Positions 43,552 to 52,062 of a stretch of 64,000 nucleotides of DNA are shown one piece after another. Where the stretch lies: the NCBI RefSeq assembly GCF_001299635.1, contig NZ_JRHN01000025.1:1-64000 (forward strand), given 5' to 3'. The notes under the pieces are model-generated. The model searched no databases and was not told where the DNA came from. It saw nothing but the letters and a program-made list of their open reading frames with translations. How positions within the stretch are numbered: position 1 is the first letter of the stretch; every line of letters starts with the position of its first letter. This DNA comes from Clostridioides difficile. Lineage in GTDB: Bacteria > Bacillota > Clostridia > Peptostreptococcales > Peptostreptococcaceae. A program made the translations under genes and the position numbers.

Positions 43552-44784
43552 GTGTTAAATAAACCATTAGAAGGTGTTAAGGTAATTGACTTAACATATT
43601 TTGTAGCAGGTCCAGGAACTTCTAAAATATTAGCTGACTGGGGTGCGGATGTAATTAAGGTAGAGCCAAGCTTTGGAGACCCGGGAAGAAAGACAGGGGC
43701 AACAATGACAATGCCAATAGATGATTATAATAATCCTTTTTACAGTACATATAATTCAAATAAAAGAGGTTTGTCTATAAATCTTAAGAGTGAAGCTGGA
43801 ATTGAAATTATGGATAAGCTTTTAAGTGAAGCAAACGTGTTTGTTTCAAGCTATAGAACAGGAGCATTAAAAAGGCTAGGTCTTGACTATGAATCATTAA
43901 GTAAAAAACACCCACATCTTATCTGGGGACAAATAAATGGTTTTGGTGATTTTGGACCTGCTAAGGACAATGCAGGATTTGATACAGTTGCCTTTTGGGC
44001 AAGAAGTGGAGCTATGCTTGATATAGCAGAGAAGGATACAAGTCCAATAAACCCACCTATAGCCTTTGGAGATGCAACAACTTCTTGTAGTTTATCTGGA
44101 GGTATATGTGCAGCTTTATACCAACAAGCTAAGACTGGAAAAGGTCAAAAGGTAATGGCATCTTTGTTTGGACAAGCAATATGGAATGCATCATCTTTAT
44201 TGGCATCTACACAGTTTAGTGATGAGTATCCAAAAACTAGAAAGAATGCCATTTCTCCAGTAATAAATTCTTATCGTTGTAAGGATGGAAAGTGGATATT
44301 CTTAAGTATCCTAGAACATGAAAGATATTTTGAGGCACTTTGCAGATTATTTGGAAGAGAAGATTTGATAAAAGAAGAGAGATTTGCATCTTCAGTAGAA
44401 AGTAAGAAAAATGCTACAGAGCTTATTAATATTTTAGATGGCGAGTTCGCAAAATTTACTCAAAATGAGATGGTTGAAAAGCTTACTACTGCGGATATAG
44501 CCCATGAAAGAATTCAGCATGTTAATGATGTAGTAACTGATGAACAGGCTATTGCTAATAACTATATATATGAACATACAAGTAAAAATGGAAATAAGAC
44601 AATGCTTGCATCCACTCCAGTTAAGTTTGGAAATATTGAAGTTAATATGACTTGTGATGCTCCACTTATAGGAGAACATTCAGATGAGATATTGAGAGAA
44701 CTTGGATACAGTGATTCTGATATAGAAGCTCTAATTGAATCTGGAATTGTAGCAATGAATAAAGAAACATGTGAACTATGTTAA
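43552..44784 (+). CDS. Class III CoA-transferase (CaiB/BaiF/HadA-like)
   Basis: This 410-residue enzyme moves CoA between carboxylic acids through an aspartyl-CoA intermediate. The nucleophile is D174 in IAFGDATTS. N-terminal PLEGVKVIDLTYFVAGPG and GADVIKVE are family hallmarks. The overall sequence resembles HadA/FldA enzymes of clostridial amino acid reduction as well as CaiB. The GTG start has AAGGAGG at a good distance. Paired with the crotonase and acyl-CoA dehydrogenase, it would form the CoA ester of an imported acid and release the reduced acid. Confidence 0.92.
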   Translation: MLNKPLEGVKVIDLTYFVAGPGTSKILADWGADVIKVEPSFGDPGRKTGATMTMPIDDYNNPFYSTYNSNKRGLSINLKSEAGIEIMDKLLSEANVFVSSYRTGALKRLGLDYESLSKKHPHLIWGQINGFGDFGPAKDNAGFDTVAFWARSGAMLDIAEKDTSPINPPIAFGDATTSCSLSGGICAALYQQAKTGKGQKVMASLFGQAIWNASSLLASTQFSDEYPKTRKNAISPVINSYRCKDGKWIFLSILEHERYFEALCRLFGREDLIKEERFASSVESKKNATELINILDGEFAKFTQNEMVEKLTTADIAHERIQHVNDVVTDEQAIANNYIYEHTSKNGNKTMLASTPVKFGNIEVNMTCDAPLIGEHSDEILRELGYSDSDIEALIESGIVAMNKETCELC

Positions 44785-44802
44785 TAAATAGGAGGAAATT
44801 TT

Positions 44803-45945
44803 ATGGATTTTAGATTAACAGAAGCCCAAGTAATGCTTCAAAGAGTAGCAAGAGAATTTGCAGAGAATGAAATAGCACCAATAGCTGCAGAAACAGATAA
44901 AACTGGTATTTTCCCAAGAGAACTTTTTAGCAAAATGGCTAAAATAGGATTTAATGGTATTGGGACACCTGTCGAATATGGAGGTTCTGGTGGAGCAGAT
45001 ATAGAAAAGGTAATTGTTGTTAATGAGGTTGCCAAAAAATGTGCAGCATCTGCAGCAATACTATCAATACACACAATATATGCTCAAGCTATTTTGAAAT
45101 TTGGTACTGAGGAACAAAAGAAGAAATACCTTCCAATGATGGCTGAAGGTGGGTGTGTAGGAGCTTTTGCTTTAACTGAACCTAATGCTGGTTCAGATGC
45201 TGCAAGAGCTGCAACAACTGCAATTATTGATGAAACAACTGATGAATATGTTTTAAATGGAACTAAGTGTTTTATTTCTGGTGGAGGTCAAGCAGAATCA
45301 TTAATAATATTTGCATTGACAGAACCATCAAAGGGAATAAAGGGGATGTCTGCTATTATAGTTGACAAAGGTACTCCAGGTTTCTCAATAGGAAAAATTG
45401 AAGAAAAAATGGGTATACATGGTTCAGAAACTGCAGAATTAATATTTGATAACTGTAGAGTTCCAAAGTGTAACCTATTAGGAAAAGAAGGAAAAGGCTT
45501 CAACATAGCTATGACTTGTCTAGATGGTGCAAGAATTGGAGTTGGAGCTCAAGCTGTAGGAATTGCTGAAGGGGCCTTAGAAGAAAGTATCAAATATTCT
45601 AAAGAAAGAGTTCAATTTGGCAAGCCAATTTCAGCTTTGCAAGGTATTCAATGGTATATTGCAGATATGGCTACTATGGTGGAATCAGCAAAATTGTTAG
45701 TATATTATGCTGCGGATTTGAAAGCTAGAGGCGAAAAACACACTAAAGAAGCTGCCATGGCAAAATACAATGCATCACGTACTGCAAGAGAAGTTACAAA
45801 TCTAGCTCTCCAAATCCATGGAGGATATGGATATATGAAAGATTATCCATTAGAGAGAATGTACAGAGATGCTAAGATAACAGAAATTTATGAAGGTACT
45901 TCAGAAATACACAAGGTTGTTATTTCAAGAGCAGTACTAGGATAG
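44803..45945 (+). CDS. Acyl-CoA dehydrogenase (enoyl-CoA reductase with EtfAB)
   Basis: This 380-residue flavoenzyme has the three acyl-CoA dehydrogenase domains in order, with FALTEPNAGSDAA in the FAD-binding part and the catalytic base E364 in IYEGTSEI. With electrons from EtfAB it could reduce an enoyl-CoA, as CaiA or butyryl-CoA dehydrogenase does. Start ATG has GGAGG 8 bases upstream. It ends 10 bases before etfB. It is not the main bcd-etfBA-hbd butyrate locus, since thiolase and 3-hydroxybutyryl-CoA dehydrogenase genes are absent. Confidence 0.93.
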   Translation: MDFRLTEAQVMLQRVAREFAENEIAPIAAETDKTGIFPRELFSKMAKIGFNGIGTPVEYGGSGGADIEKVIVVNEVAKKCAASAAILSIHTIYAQAILKFGTEEQKKKYLPMMAEGGCVGAFALTEPNAGSDAARAATTAIIDETTDEYVLNGTKCFISGGGQAESLIIFALTEPSKGIKGMSAIIVDKGTPGFSIGKIEEKMGIHGSETAELIFDNCRVPKCNLLGKEGKGFNIAMTCLDGARIGVGAQAVGIAEGALEESIKYSKERVQFGKPISALQGIQWYIADMATMVESAKLLVYYAADLKARGEKHTKEAAMAKYNASRTAREVTNLALQIHGGYGYMKDYPLERMYRDAKITEIYEGTSEIHKVVISRAVLG

Positions 45946-45955
45946 GAGGAAGATT

Positions 45956-46750
45956 ATGAATATAGTTGTTTGCTTAAAGCAAGTTCCAGACACTAATGAA
46001 GTTAAAATAAATAAAGAGACAGGTACCCTAATAAGAGATGGTGTACCAAGTATAATCAATCCAGATGATAGAAATGCTTTAGAAGAAGCTTTAAAAATAA
46101 AAGATGAACTGGGAGCAGTGATTAAGGTTATAAGCATGGGACCTCCTCAAGCTAAAAACGCTTTAAAAGAAGCTTTGGCGATGGGTGCTGATGAGGCATA
46201 TTTAATTTCAGATAGAGCTTTTGGTGGCTCAGATACTTGGGCTACATCTACAATTATTGCTGCTGCTATAGAGAAGGTCGGAAAGTATGATGTAATATTC
46301 TGTGGAAGACAAGCTATAGATGGAGATACAGCTCAGGTTGGACCAGAGGTTGCAGAATTTTTGGGAGTTCCACAGGTTACCTATGCAAAAGAAGTAAAGG
46401 TTCAAGGTGATAAACTACTAGTAACTCGTTATACAGAAACGGGAGATTACTTAATAGAAGCAAAGATGCCAGTTTTATTAACTGCTATAAAAGAGTTAAA
46501 TAATCCAAGATATCCAAGTGTTAAAGGAATCTTAGAAGCTTACAATAATGGAGATGCAAAAATTACTGTGTTAACACTTTCAGACTTAGATGTTGATACA
46601 ACTCAAATTGGATTAAAGGGTTCACCTACAAATGTTTACAAGTCGTTTGTACCAGTTAAAGACAAACATAATGAAATAATCGAAGGTATAAATAAGAAAG
46701 AAAAAGCTGAAAAGTTAATAGAAATACTATTCGATTTGAAACTAGTATAG
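45956..46750 (+). CDS. etfB: Electron transfer flavoprotein beta subunit (EtfB/FixA)
   Basis: This 264-residue subunit begins with NIVVCLKQVPDTNEVKIN and has PDDRNALEEAL and GDTAQVGPEVAEFL, typical of EtfB. It pairs with the EtfA gene 10 bases downstream, and the dimer delivers electrons to the acyl-CoA dehydrogenase. Whether it bifurcates electrons (NADH to ferredoxin plus enoyl-CoA) cannot be settled by eye. GGAGGAAG precedes the ATG. Confidence 0.94.
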   Translation: MNIVVCLKQVPDTNEVKINKETGTLIRDGVPSIINPDDRNALEEALKIKDELGAVIKVISMGPPQAKNALKEALAMGADEAYLISDRAFGGSDTWATSTIIAAAIEKVGKYDVIFCGRQAIDGDTAQVGPEVAEFLGVPQVTYAKEVKVQGDKLLVTRYTETGDYLIEAKMPVLLTAIKELNNPRYPSVKGILEAYNNGDAKITVLTLSDLDVDTTQIGLKGSPTNVYKSFVPVKDKHNEIIEGINKKEKAEKLIEILFDLKLV

Positions 46751-46760
46751 GAGTGTTAAG

Positions 46761-47783
46761 ATGATGAGAGCAAAAGTTAATCAAAGTATAAATTTAAATG
46801 AATATAATGGAGTTTGGGTAATAGGAGAGCAAAGGGAAGGAAAAATTAATCCAGTTACTATAGAACTTATTGGTGAGGGAAGAAAGCTTGCTGACCAATT
46901 AGGAAAAGAGCTTTCAGTTGTAATAGCTGGATATGAAGTAGATAAAGAAGTGAAGGAATTACTTCACTATAGTGTCGATAAAGCATATTATATCAATGAC
47001 CCTCTTCTTAAAGATTTCACAACTGATGGATATGCAATTTCAATTGCAGATTTAATTGAAGTTAAAAAGCCAGAGGTGGTACTAGTTGGAGCTACTTCTA
47101 TAGGAAGAGATATTGCACCTAGAATTGCAGGTAAAATTGGAACAGGTTTAACTGCTGACTGTACAAAACTTGAAATAGATTTAACAGACAATAAATTATT
47201 ACAAACGAGACCAGCCTTTGGTGGAAATTTAATGGCTACTATCGTTTGTCCTAAAAATAGACCACAGATGTCAACTGTTCGTCCAGGAGTTATGGCAAAA
47301 GCTATAAGAACTGAATCAGAGAATGGAGTTTTAGAGGTTGTTAATCCAGGACTTACTGAAAAAATGATTAGAACTAGATTAGTAGAAATGCTTCCACAAG
47401 AAAAGAAATCTATAAATCTAACTGATGCTAGAATAATAGTTTCTGCAGGAAGAGGATTAAAGAGGGCAGAAGGATTTGAATTAATAAAGGAATTGGCTGA
47501 TAAATTAGGGGCAGAGATTGGTGCTTCAAGAGCCGCAGTAGATTCAGGGTGGATAGAGCATTCCCATCAAGTTGGGCAAACAGGAACTACTGTTAGACCA
47601 GAGTTATATATTGCATGTGGTATATCTGGAGCAATACAGCATTTAGCAGGTATGAGTGATTCTAAGTATATAGTTGCTATAAATAAAGATTCAAAAGCAC
47701 CTATTTTCAATATATGTGACTATGGAATTGTAGGGGATTTATATGAAATCCTACCTGAAATGATAGAGTCATTAAACAGGTAA
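46761..47783 (+). CDS. etfA: Electron transfer flavoprotein alpha subunit (EtfA/FixB)
   Basis: This 340-residue subunit has the C-terminal FAD-binding domain with ASRAAVDSGW, QVGQTGTTVRPELYIACGISG and AINKDSKAPIF. An N-terminal ferredoxin extension is not present. It forms a heterodimer with the EtfB encoded just upstream, and it is the last gene of the operon, followed by a terminator. Start ATG at 46761 is followed by a second ATG, either of which may be used. Confidence 0.94.
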   Translation: MMRAKVNQSINLNEYNGVWVIGEQREGKINPVTIELIGEGRKLADQLGKELSVVIAGYEVDKEVKELLHYSVDKAYYINDPLLKDFTTDGYAISIADLIEVKKPEVVLVGATSIGRDIAPRIAGKIGTGLTADCTKLEIDLTDNKLLQTRPAFGGNLMATIVCPKNRPQMSTVRPGVMAKAIRTESENGVLEVVNPGLTEKMIRTRLVEMLPQEKKSINLTDARIIVSAGRGLKRAEGFELIKELADKLGAEIGASRAAVDSGWIEHSHQVGQTGTTVRPELYIACGISGAIQHLAGMSDSKYIVAINKDSKAPIFNICDYGIVGDLYEILPEMIESLNR

Positions 47784-47813
47784 CTTTTAGAAAACATTGA
47801 ATATATAGAATGG

Positions 47814-47850
47814 TAAGTCTTATAATATTGTATTGTAAGACTTATTATTT
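47814..47850 (+). terminator. Terminator of the crotonase-etfA operon
   Basis: TAAGTCTTA (47814-47822) pairs with TAAGACTTA (47836-47844), then TTATTTTT. It separates etfA from the activator gene. Confidence 0.75.
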
Positions 47851-47881
47851 TTGCTGAAGGTTATAGTGGAGGGATGAAACA

Positions 47882-49255
47882 ATGAAAGAGCACTGGTATA
47901 AGGATATATTTGCAAGAGTATTATCCATGACTGATGATGGTTTTATTGTTGTAGATAAAGATGGAGTAATCATAGATATTAATGATAAATATTGTGATTT
48001 CTTAGGGAAAGCAAAAGAAGATATAATAGGACATAATATACAAATTATTATACCAAATACAAAAATGTTAGATGTTATGAGAGATAAATATTGTGAAGAA
48101 GGAGCTATACACCATTACTCAGGTGGAGAAACAAAAGAAAAAAGTGTAATAGTAAGTAGATCTTATGTGGAAAATGACAGTGGAGAAGTGGTTGCAGGTG
48201 TAGCTCAAGTTAAATTTAGATTACAATCATTTGATGTAGCTAAAAAGTTAATGTCAGAATATATGGAACTCCAATATTATAAAGAACAGTTTAAGGATAA
48301 ATGTAGTTTTGATAAGCTCATAGGTGAAAATAAAGATTTCATAGAGCTTAAGAAAACAGGTATGAAAGCTTCTAAAACGAACTTCTCAGTACTTTTGACA
48401 GGGGAAACAGGTACAGGTAAAGAAGTATTTGCTAGAGCAATTCATAATAATAGCAGTAGAGCAGACAAACCGATGGTTAGTATAAACTGTGCTGCAATAC
48501 CAGAAGAACTATTAGAATCGGAGCTATTTGGATATGACGAAGGAGCTTTTACAGGAGCAAAAAAGGGAGGCAAAAAAGGGAAGTTTTTAGTTGCAAACAA
48601 TGGCACCATCTTCTTAGATGAAATAGGTGATATGCCTTTGACGATGCAAGCAAAACTTTTAAGAGTTCTTCAGGAAAATGAGATAGAACCAGTTGGAGGT
48701 CTTAAAACGATAAAGATAGATGTAAGAGTAATCTCCGCTACAAGAAAGAATTTAAGTAAAATGGTTGAAGAGGGATTATTTAGAGAAGATTTATACTATA
48801 GGTTAAATGTAATAAATATTCATATGCTGGAATTAAAGGACAGACAAGATGATATTTTGTTGTTAGCAAATTATATATTAAACAAATTAAATTCTGAATA
48901 TAAGGAATTGAAGGTTTTAAGTGATAAGGTTAAAAATTGTTTTATTAACTATATTTGGCCAGGAAATATAAGAGAACTACAGAATGTAATAAAAAGTGCT
49001 TATGCTGTAAGTGATGATATGGTCATTATGATGTGTGACCTTCCATCTAAAATGGATAATATCAGTAGAGTGGCTCAATGTAATGTGGACAGTAATTGCT
49101 CAATTCATGAAATGGTGGAAAATTATGAAAAGAGTTTAATTATTGATGTGTTAACGAAGTATAATTGGAAATGTTCCAAGGCAGCAGAAGTTATGGGAAT
49201 ACATAAAAGTCTTTTATATAAGAAAATAAAAAAGTACGAAATTGAATTAAAGTAA
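47882..49255 (+). CDS. Sigma-54-dependent transcriptional activator with PAS domain
   Basis: This 457-residue enhancer-binding protein has an N-terminal PAS domain (about 10-115). The AAA+ domain follows (about 140-380), with Walker A GETGTGKE, the sigma-54 contact loop GAFTGA and Walker B FLDEIGD. The Fis-type DNA-binding helix-turn-helix is at the C-terminus ([19 protein letters not shown]). It has no receiver domain, so it is not a classical response regulator. The PAS domain probably senses a small molecule or acyl-CoA directly. It is next to the sigma-54-type operon at 41.1-47.8 kb, which is its likely target. GTGGAGGG precedes the ATG. Confidence 0.93.
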   Translation: MKEHWYKDIFARVLSMTDDGFIVVDKDGVIIDINDKYCDFLGKAKEDIIGHNIQIIIPNTKMLDVMRDKYCEEGAIHHYSGGETKEKSVIVSRSYVENDSGEVVAGVAQVKFRLQSFDVAKKLMSEYMELQYYKEQFKDKCSFDKLIGENKDFIELKKTGMKASKTNFSVLLTGETGTGKEVFARAIHNNSSRADKPMVSINCAAIPEELLESELFGYDEGAFTGAKKGGKKGKFLVANNGTIFLDEIGDMPLTMQAKLLRVLQENEIEPVGGLKTIKIDVRVISATRKNLSKMVEEGLFREDLYYRLNVINIHMLELKDRQDDILLLANYILNKLNSEYKELKVLSDKVKNCFINYIWPGNIRELQNVIKSAYAVSDDMVIMMCDLPSKMDNISRVAQCNVDSNCSIHEMVENYEKSLIIDVLTKYNWKCSKAAEVMGIHKSLLYKKIKKYEIELK

Positions 49256-49297
49256 TTTCAGCATTTAAATATGATTTAATTGTTTTGGGCATAACAA

Positions 49298-49351
49298 AAC
49301 CCTCCTAGTTTTAGACAGATTTACATATTTTAACTGTCTTCTAAGAGGGTT
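49298..49351. terminator. Bidirectional terminator candidate between converging genes
   Basis: AACCCTC (49298-49304) pairs with GAGGGTT (49345-49351), and inner TTAGACAG/CTGTCTTCTAA extends the stem. It ends with TTTTGTT on the minus strand only. Confidence 0.65.
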
Positions 49352-49415
49352 ATAGTCCAAATTCAAAGTGAATTTTATCTAGTCTTTACAAAAGCTGTTT
49401 TGAATAGGTTGTTAT

Positions 49416-49763
49416 TTAATCATAATTTTCTACTTCTTTATCAAGTTCTTTTCCACAAGAATCACATTTATATATAGCATTATATCCGTAATCATATTCA
49501 TCAACTATTTTCTTTTGTCTAAATACACCGCCACACTCACATAAGAAACCGATTTTTATAAGTGTAACAATAAATTGTGACTTTATAAATTTTATATCAT
49601 TACATTTGTCATTAGTATAAAATGTATAAATGTAAGAGTTATCACATTCATCTCTTAATTCAAATTTTTCAATATATGTGCTGTTTTTTAATTCCTCAAA
49701 TTCTTCTTTAGTCAAGTATGATTTTTGTTGCAATTCCTGTAAGCGTTTAATTTGGTCCATCAT
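49416..49763 (-). CDS. Hypothetical protein with C-terminal zinc ribbon
   Basis: This 115-residue protein has a predicted N-terminal coiled helix (DQIKRLQELQQKSYLTKEEFEELK, partly quoted). A C-terminal zinc ribbon has two cysteine pairs, CECGG and CDSCGKE. I recognise no named family. The N-terminal helix looks like the SHOCT-type pattern (short C-terminal domain-like, LxxLxxxGxITxEEFE), here with YLTKEEFEELK. A clear GGGAGG ribosome site supports translation from the first of two adjacent ATGs. It is flanked by non-coding DNA on both sides. Confidence 0.7.
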   Translation of the reverse strand: MMDQIKRLQELQQKSYLTKEEFEELKNSTYIEKFELRDECDNSYIYTFYTNDKCNDIKFIKSQFIVTLIKIGFLCECGGVFRQKKIVDEYDYGYNAIYKCDSCGKELDKEVENYD

Positions 49764-50253
49764 TTATATCCTCCCAATAATTTTAGTGTTTTAAGCTTAG
49801 ACAAGGATTCTAAGTTTTATTAAATTTATCTCAAGGAATTATTTAAATCATATTTAGTTTTATTAATGATAAGATATATAAATTAGATAAAATAAAACTA
49901 ATTGTAAAAATAATATCCTATGAAAACCTAAATTACTAACCCCTTACTAACCCGAAAACTAAAAAAGAAAAAAGAAAAATATATCCAAACATAAGTGATA
50001 TATAAATAAAAATATTCTATATAAATTTAACTTTAAATATTCTGACAATAATATATAAAAATATATTATAGTTAAAATATACCACATATTTTGGGTATTG
50101 TATACTGGAATTAAGGTAATTAATTTATTTTTTAACATACAAATGATTGTGTAAAAAAAAACAAGACTCAAAAATTTTTATATTCTTTGATAGAATAAAA
50201 ATAAGAGTAAATTTATTGAATTTTATAAAATTTATAAGGGGTGAGTTTGGGAT
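49764..50253. other. Intergenic region before the repeat protein
   Basis: I see nothing I can name in this long AT-rich region. A short tandem CTAACCCCTTACTAACCC near 49935-49955 is the only C-rich patch. Confidence 0.55.
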
Positions 50254-51264
50254 ATGCAAGAAAATAAAAATGATATATTTGAATCAATAGATAATGATGA
50301 TTTTGATAATAAGACAGAAGATGAATATTTAGAAATAGTAAGAAAAAATGGATTGAATTTAATATACATAAAAAATCAAACAGAAGAGATATGTTTAGAG
50401 GCTGTTAGACAAAATTGTAATGCAATAAAATGTGTTCAGAATCAAACAGAAAAAATATGTTTAGAAGCAGTTAAACAAGATTGGAGAATGTTAGAATTTG
50501 TGGAAGAACCAACAGAAGAAATTTGTATGTTAGCCATTAATCAAGATGGAACAGCATTAAAATACATAGAAAACCAAACAGAGGAATTGTGCTTAAGGGC
50601 TGTTGAAAAAAATGGTGCTGCATTGGAATATGTAAAAGAACAAACAGAAGAAATATGTATAGAAGCAGTAAGAAATAGTGAATTTGGGTTAGCTAGGGTA
50701 AAAAAACAAACAGAAAAAATATGTATGGAAGCAGTTAAGCATTGCAGTTACAATCTAAAATGGGTAGAAAATCAAACAGAAGAAATATGTATGGAAGCAG
50801 TGAGACAGAATGGGCTTGATTTGAAATTTGTAAAAGAGCAAACAGAAACAATCTGTTTAAGAGCAGTAAGACAAAATGGAATGGCGCTAGAATTTGTAAA
50901 GGAACAAACTATTGGTATATGTTTAAAGGCAGTGAGACAATACGGAATGGCATTAAAATTTGTAAAAGAGCAAACAGAAGAAATTTGTACAGAAGCTATA
51001 AAACAAGATAAAAGAGCACTTAGTTTTGTAAAAGAAAATAAAGAAAAATATAAAGTTTTATGTGATAATAATGAGCCATTTGCAAAACGCTATGTTAGAA
51101 ATGTAATAGAAAAAGAAAACAGAGCATTGATTAAAAAGGGAGAAGAAAATGCAAAAATCAAAATTGCAGGAAAACTTTACGATAGAGGAATGTCATTTCA
51201 AGATATATCAGACATAGTAGAAATTGAAATAAGCAAGTTAAAAGTGAGTTTAGGTATCTTTTAA
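50254..51264 (+). CDS. DUF4116-type 22-residue repeat protein
   Basis: This 336-residue protein consists of eleven copies of a 22-residue motif (residues 21-262, DNA 50314-51039), each near QTEEICLEAVRQNGxALxFV. The first copy is diverged. Each copy carries the same cysteine. A lysine-rich linker follows, and the final 40 residues contain AGKLYDRGMSFQDISDIVEI, similar to the C-terminal tail of Rpn/PD-(D/E)XK transposase-like proteins. The nuclease domain itself is absent. DUF4116 proteins have no known function. The helix-rich repeats suggest a solenoid that binds other proteins. GGGGTGAG precedes the ATG. Confidence 0.85.
   Translation: MQENKNDIFESIDNDDFDNKTEDEYLEIVRKNGLNLIYIKNQTEEICLEAVRQNCNAIKCVQNQTEKICLEAVKQDWRMLEFVEEPTEEICMLAINQDGTALKYIENQTEELCLRAVEKNGAALEYVKEQTEEICIEAVRNSEFGLARVKKQTEKICMEAVKHCSYNLKWVENQTEEICMEAVRQNGLDLKFVKEQTETICLRAVRQNGMALEFVKEQTIGICLKAVRQYGMALKFVKEQTEEICTEAIKQDKRALSFVKENKEKYKVLCDNNEPFAKRYVRNVIEKENRALIKKGEENAKIKIAGKLYDRGMSFQDISDIVEIEISKLKVSLGIF
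50314..51039 (+). repeat. 66-bp coding tandem repeat, 11 units
   Basis: The DNA repeats with a 66-base period that encodes the 22-residue units above. The repeat copies keep the frame and a conserved Cys codon. Divergence between copies makes this an old array, but recombination could still change its length. Confidence 0.8.
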
Positions 51265-51398
51265 AGAAATAAATTTAGGTACTTTTTTAATTGAATAATT
51301 AACAAAAAAATAATCGACTAGTTCTTTGTAGTATAGCAAAATTAGTGCTATAATTTGACTATAATAAATTATTTTTATTGAATAAGGGGGAATTAAAG

Positions 51399-51887
51399 TT
51401 GAAGATTACCATATTATATCAAACAAGAAGTGGAAACACAGAAAAGGTAGCTAAGATGATAGAAGATGGAGCTAAAAAAGTAGATGGTGTAGAAGTTAAA
51501 CTCATGAGATTTGACAATATTGACTCAGATTATTTAAGTGAAAGTAAGGCAGTGATATTTGGAACACCAACTTATTTAGCAAATACAACTTGGGAAGTAA
51601 AAAAATGGTTTGATGAAAACTCAAGAAAAGTCAACTTAGCTGGAAAATTGGGGGCAGTTTTTGCTACATGTGACTATGTATGTGGAGGTCCAGATGTTGC
51701 GATACTTACTATAGTAGGTCACTTGATGGTAAAAGGTATGCTTGTGTACTCTGGAGGAGGCTCTTTAGGGAAACCATTTATACATTTGGGACATGTACAT
51801 TCAGTTGAAGGACCAGAAGTACAAAATGAGAAGGCTATAATATTTGGCGAAAGAATTGCTACTAAAGCAAAAGAACTATTTGCTTAA
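51399..51887 (+). CDS. Flavodoxin-family (WrbA-like) protein
   Basis: This 162-residue protein has a flavodoxin fold. The phosphate-binding loop is TRSGNTEKVA near the N-terminus, and FGTPTYLANTTWEVK and FATCDYVCGGPD are FMN-contacting loops. These suggest an NAD(P)H:quinone reductase or electron carrier of WrbA type rather than a small classical flavodoxin. A TTG start at 51399 follows GGGGGAA well. An earlier in-frame TTG at 51378 has no ribosome site. Confidence 0.85.
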   Translation: MKITILYQTRSGNTEKVAKMIEDGAKKVDGVEVKLMRFDNIDSDYLSESKAVIFGTPTYLANTTWEVKKWFDENSRKVNLAGKLGAVFATCDYVCGGPDVAILTIVGHLMVKGMLVYSGGGSLGKPFIHLGHVHSVEGPEVQNEKAIIFGERIATKAKELFA

Positions 51888-52062
51888 TTTCTATATGCAT
51901 GATAAGAATTATAATAAATTTAAATTTTTAGTGGGGATTTGGTGTAAAAGTTATAAAATAAAAATTTTTCCATAAAATTACTCAAGATAGATTATGATAT
52001 AATTATAAATCAATTATATTATTAAAATAATTAAAATTAAACATTAATAGTGAGGGAAGTTT

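Noticed and set aside
41186-47783. Main butyrate-forming bcd locus
   Set aside because: Thiolase and 3-hydroxybutyryl-CoA dehydrogenase genes are missing, while a CoA-transferase, a GntP permease and sigma-54 control are present.
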